Source: Mimachlamys varia
Taxonomy: Eukaryota; Mollusca; Bivalvia; Pectinida; Pectinidae
Assembly (NCBI GenBank): GCA_947623455.1
Contig: OX392532.1
Coordinates: 8,498,501-8,562,500 of the forward strand
Direction: 5' to 3'
DNA: 64,000 bases
Of this stretch, positions 61,009 to 64,000 are shown piece after piece. Both the position numbers and the translations under genes were made by a program. The notes under the pieces are model-generated. The model was given only the letters and a program-made list of their open reading frames with translations, was not told the origin of the DNA and made no database searches. The stretch's first letter is position 1. Each line of letters begins with the position of its first letter.

Positions 61009-63612
61009 ATGGACACCCACAAAAACTCAGTGTCGCGGACCATGTCCAGAGACACTATAAGCGATGGGTCCGAGGAACCCCTAGTGTGTCAACCTTTAAC
61101 CAATGGGAAGCCCAGTGTTGTCGTGGATATTGACGATTTACCTAGGAAAGAAAAATCTTCGAAACGTACCGGAAAACCTACTGAAACAACGGACACGTTT
61201 GGACAGCTCTTGGACTACTGTTCCGACACTGTGGCCTCGTGTCGGGCAGCGGCACAAAGCTGGTTCAAAGACGTCATTTTCGTCGCTCTTGTCGTTACGT
61301 ATCTCATCTACATCGCCTTTGTCATTGTATTTGACACCTCGACCGCGTTCTGGACATGCGTGGACTTGGTTCTCCTCTGTCTTGTCGTTGTACATAAGTT
61401 CTGGGGAATCACCTTCCTTCTAAGTCGCGTGACAACACCTCTTCTTGAAATCCGTAGACGTCACTGCGTCATCAGTCGTAAACAAACGATTTTGGCGGGA
61501 AGGTAAGAGTCTCTTCAATACGCCCATTGTTACTGATTGATATTTGCAGGATTTACAGTTATTTTTTGTCATCGTCGGAAACCCACATGACATTGTAGTT
61601 ACGTTAGTGTCTAGTGAGATAGAACAGACAGAAAATCTTTTTTCGTACTAAATTAGTAGCCAATCATATCGCTTCTTTCGTCCGTGGCTACATTTGGCTA
61701 TCCGTTTGTAGCTATAAAATACAAATCTGCATGGCGACGGCATCACCTGCCAGGAAAGCATGTGGGTTGTGTTTGAACAACACAAGGGACAAAAAACTAG
61801 TCCAACCGTACATTGACATCGGGGAGCCATACCTACAGAAATGTGTACCAAGGTAAAATTATATAAACGCGTGCCACAAGAAACGACCTTTCTGACTGGT
61901 CGAAATCTCCGAATAGACTTCTCTTCGGGAGAACGAGATTTTCCGTCTGTTCTGGCCCACGGGATACAAACGTTAGTGGGGTGTCATGTGATTTCAGATG
62001 AAGTTTGCATATAACCCCATAGAGAAAACAACACAGCGAGGAACAACCTTTTCCTTTTCAAATCCAAAATATTTATAAATACAGTCCAAAATGTAAAAAG
62101 TTGTTCCAAGATATTATTGTGGAGACAACACTTGGCAAACAGGAGCCGTCCGCACTTTCCGTAAACGATAAGGTTTTAAAAGAATCTGTTAAATATCCCA
62201 TGTGGGGCTCGCCTCCCTGTTAACAAACATTTTACCTACTGTGGTAAATTCTCCATTTTGGCCCCGCCCTGCAGTCCCCAGTTGTAGAACCTAAATCTTA
62301 TATTTTTAAAAATATTGCCTACCCCATGAAGTTTCAGACCGTTTTAAAACACAATTTTACTTAATTTCCACCATTTTTGGTTATTTTTTAATTGAGCATG
62401 CATATGCAGTTCACTCCTTCCTAATGACGATTTCCCCATCCCACCTTGTCGGACAGAAAACTGAAAAAGAATTTGTTATCAAAACTTACACGACTATCTC
62501 CGATCCAGGATCTTTACAGCGTTCTTGTTCGTCGCTATTGGAGTGTACATGATCGTAGACCTATATGAAGAGCCGGAGAGACTGATCCCCTTCGGAGGCC
62601 TCATTCTGTTCCTGGTCCTCATGTTCGTCACGTCCAAGGCCCCGTCAAAGGTAACGTCACATCTACCACATGTTTCCGACCAATCTCCATGACAACGTCG
62701 ATGTTTCACTCTGAGAAAAGAAACAAGACTTTTTGGCGAAATAATCCAAAGATACCGGATTTATATTTGTTTATCTGTAAATTTTAAATATCTTTAAAAG
62801 TAATTGAGATGTATTTGCTTCAAAGCATCTGCATCCACAATAATGATTTTATTTCTATGTAGATGGCAAACATGCTCATACTTTTACGAACATGCACAAT
62901 TGATTGTTTTCAGCATCTGATACTGTATAACGTGATATTTGACAGGTTCAGTGTACAATTGATTGTTTTCAGCATCTGATACTGTATAACGTGATATTTG
63001 ACAGGTTCAGTGTACAATTGATTGTTTTCAGCATCTGATACTGTATAACGTGATATTTGACAGGTTCAGTGTACAATTGATTGTTTTCAGCATCTGAGAC
63101 TGTATGACGTGATATTTGACAGGTCCAGTGTACAATTGATTGTTTTCAGCATCTGAGACTGTTTGACGTGATATTTGACAGGTTCAGTGTACAATTGATT
63201 GTTTTCAGCATCTGATACTGTATAACGTGATATTTGACAGGTTCAGTGTACAATTGATTGTTTTCAGCATCTGATACTGTATAACGTGATATTTGACAGG
63301 TTCAGTGTACAATTGATTGTTTTCAGCATCTGAGACTGTTTGACGTGATATTTGACAGGTCCACTGTACAATTGATTGTTTTCAGCATCTGAGACTGTAT
63401 GACGTGATATTTGACAGGTCCAGTGGCGAGCGGTGTTGTGGGGCCTGTTACTCCAGTTCCTGATGGGTATCGTGATACTTCGCTGGCCCCCTGGCTACAG
63501 GGTGTGTAAAATGATGGGAGACGCGGTGGCGAAGTTCCTTACATTCACCGACTACGGCTCCAAGTTTGTGTTTGGCGAGAAAAACTATACTATGCACGTC
63601 GTTGCGTTTAAG
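61009..63612 (+). CDS. SLC28/CNT-like transporter, copy 2 (3' part outside window)
   Basis: Three exons are visible: 61009-61502, 62509-62650 and 63418-63612, together 831 bases or 277 codons. Phases are the same as in copy 1 (phase 2, then 0, then 0), and exons 2 and 3 have identical lengths (142 and 195). The N-terminal tail (1-86) is hydrophilic and longer than in copy 1. The DTFGQLLDY...SD block (62-73) and membrane segments near 87-107 and 114-131 match copy 1. Exon 2 gives ERLIPFGGLILFLVLMFVTS and exon 3 gives GIVILRWPPGYRVCKMMGD, TDYGSKFVFGEKNYTMHVV. Tandem paralogue in the same orientation, with start codons 36.5 kb apart. The substrate-binding exons lie beyond the window. The exon 3 acceptor is multiplied by a 59-bp array. 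Confidence 0.9.
61731..61855 (+). CDS. Possible alternative first exon or small ORF within SLC28 copy 2 intron 1
   Basis: An ATG opens a 41-codon coding-like frame (start MATASPARKACGLCLNNTRD, later PYIDIGEPYLQKC) that meets the donor-like CCAAG|GTAAAA at 61852/61853. If spliced there, its phase is 2, exactly that of SLC28 copy 2 exon 1, so it could join exon 2 at 62509 in frame. Unspliced, it ends at TAA (61853-61855). TATAAAA stands at 61713-61719. It contains a CGLC pair that could be metal-binding. No counterpart was noticed in copy 1. Confidence 0.35.
62896..63417 (+). repeat. 59-bp minisatellite duplicating the SLC28 copy 2 exon 3 acceptor
   Basis: Eight exact-length 59-bp units run from 62946 to 63417, preceded by a partial unit (62896-62945). 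Each unit ends ATATTTGACAG and the next begins GTTCAGTG or GTCCAGTG. The true exon 3 begins GTCCAGTGGCGAG at 63418, so the repeat contains the acceptor plus the first eight exon bases. Each unit also holds a second acceptor-like TTGTTTTCAG. Confidence 0.97.
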
Positions 63613-64000
63613 GTAGGAAGCTGACTAAATAAAACTATATGGGGTGAAATATGTATCAAGTTATCTTAAATAATGTCCACAAACCTCGCCTGTTAAATAA
63701 AGTCCATCATGTTTGTCCCTTCCATTCCAATCAGTTACTAATAAGCATCCCGCCTGGAAGTTCCCCTGTAACATAACTATTAGAAATCGTTCATGGTGCT
63801 AAGAGCGCATGGGTCGGCGTCATTTTGAAGTTTCCCCTTCCGCCTCAAATAACAGGAGACAATCATTAGAACAAACATTTTGGTGACGTTAGGCTGTTCC
63901 AGAAATATCGTTTGCTCGTGACGATCAAACACGTTTACTTAGGAAAAACCTTACATATCTATAATAACGACAATTAAGAATTTAAATAAAAAGATTGTAC
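63613..64000. other. SLC28 copy 2, start of intron 3
   Basis: Begins with the donor GTAGGA. No further exon or repeat seen before the window ends. Confidence 0.6.

Overview
This window looks like animal nuclear DNA, most likely from a marine bivalve mollusc. The evidence is intron-bearing genes with GT-AG junctions, tRNA-derived SINEs, and repeat ends resembling those common in bivalve genomes (AAGAGGCCC...GGGCC and CAAGAGATCC types). The species cannot be named from the sequence. It is repeat-dense: tandem arrays alone cover roughly 45% of it, including one satellite of about 18 kb. No bacterial operons, CRISPR arrays or rRNA genes were seen.

Layout. (1) 1-6960 (+): the 3' half of a HIRA gene, encoding the C-terminal Hira domain of the H3.3 histone chaperone, in seven exons. 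A 25-copy, 89-bp array duplicates the end of its fourth visible exon together with the splice donor. (2) 7-22 kb: no convincing gene. It holds decayed transposons (a non-LTR reverse transcriptase and a second RT of Penelope-like appearance), two arrays of one 18-bp minisatellite family and a 2.5-kb 19-bp array. (3) 22307-23206 (-): a single-exon 299-residue gene with a DNRRLW motif suggesting a ParB/sulfiredoxin-like fold. It lies head to head with (4) 24493-33883 (+): a complete ten-exon concentrative nucleoside transporter-like gene (SLC28/CNT) whose exons sum to 612 codons plus stop. (5) 34-61 kb: a TTAA-flanked MITE, a 53-bp array, foldback elements, SINEs, the 18-kb satellite of 25- and 19-bp units, and a 36-bp array. 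(6) 61009-end (+): a second SLC28 paralogue with matching exon phases, running off the window after its third exon. A possible alternative first exon lies at 61731.

Main theme: in all three intron-bearing genes a minisatellite spans a splice junction and multiplies it: 25 donors in HIRA, 13 donors in the first SLC28 gene and about 9 acceptors in the second. In HIRA each unit also carries an acceptor-like CAG that would delimit a 42-nt, in-frame, same-phase cassette. The first SLC28 protein has also changed most residues that contact substrate and sodium in known CNT structures. All functional statements are inferred from reading the sequence; no database search or expression data were available.
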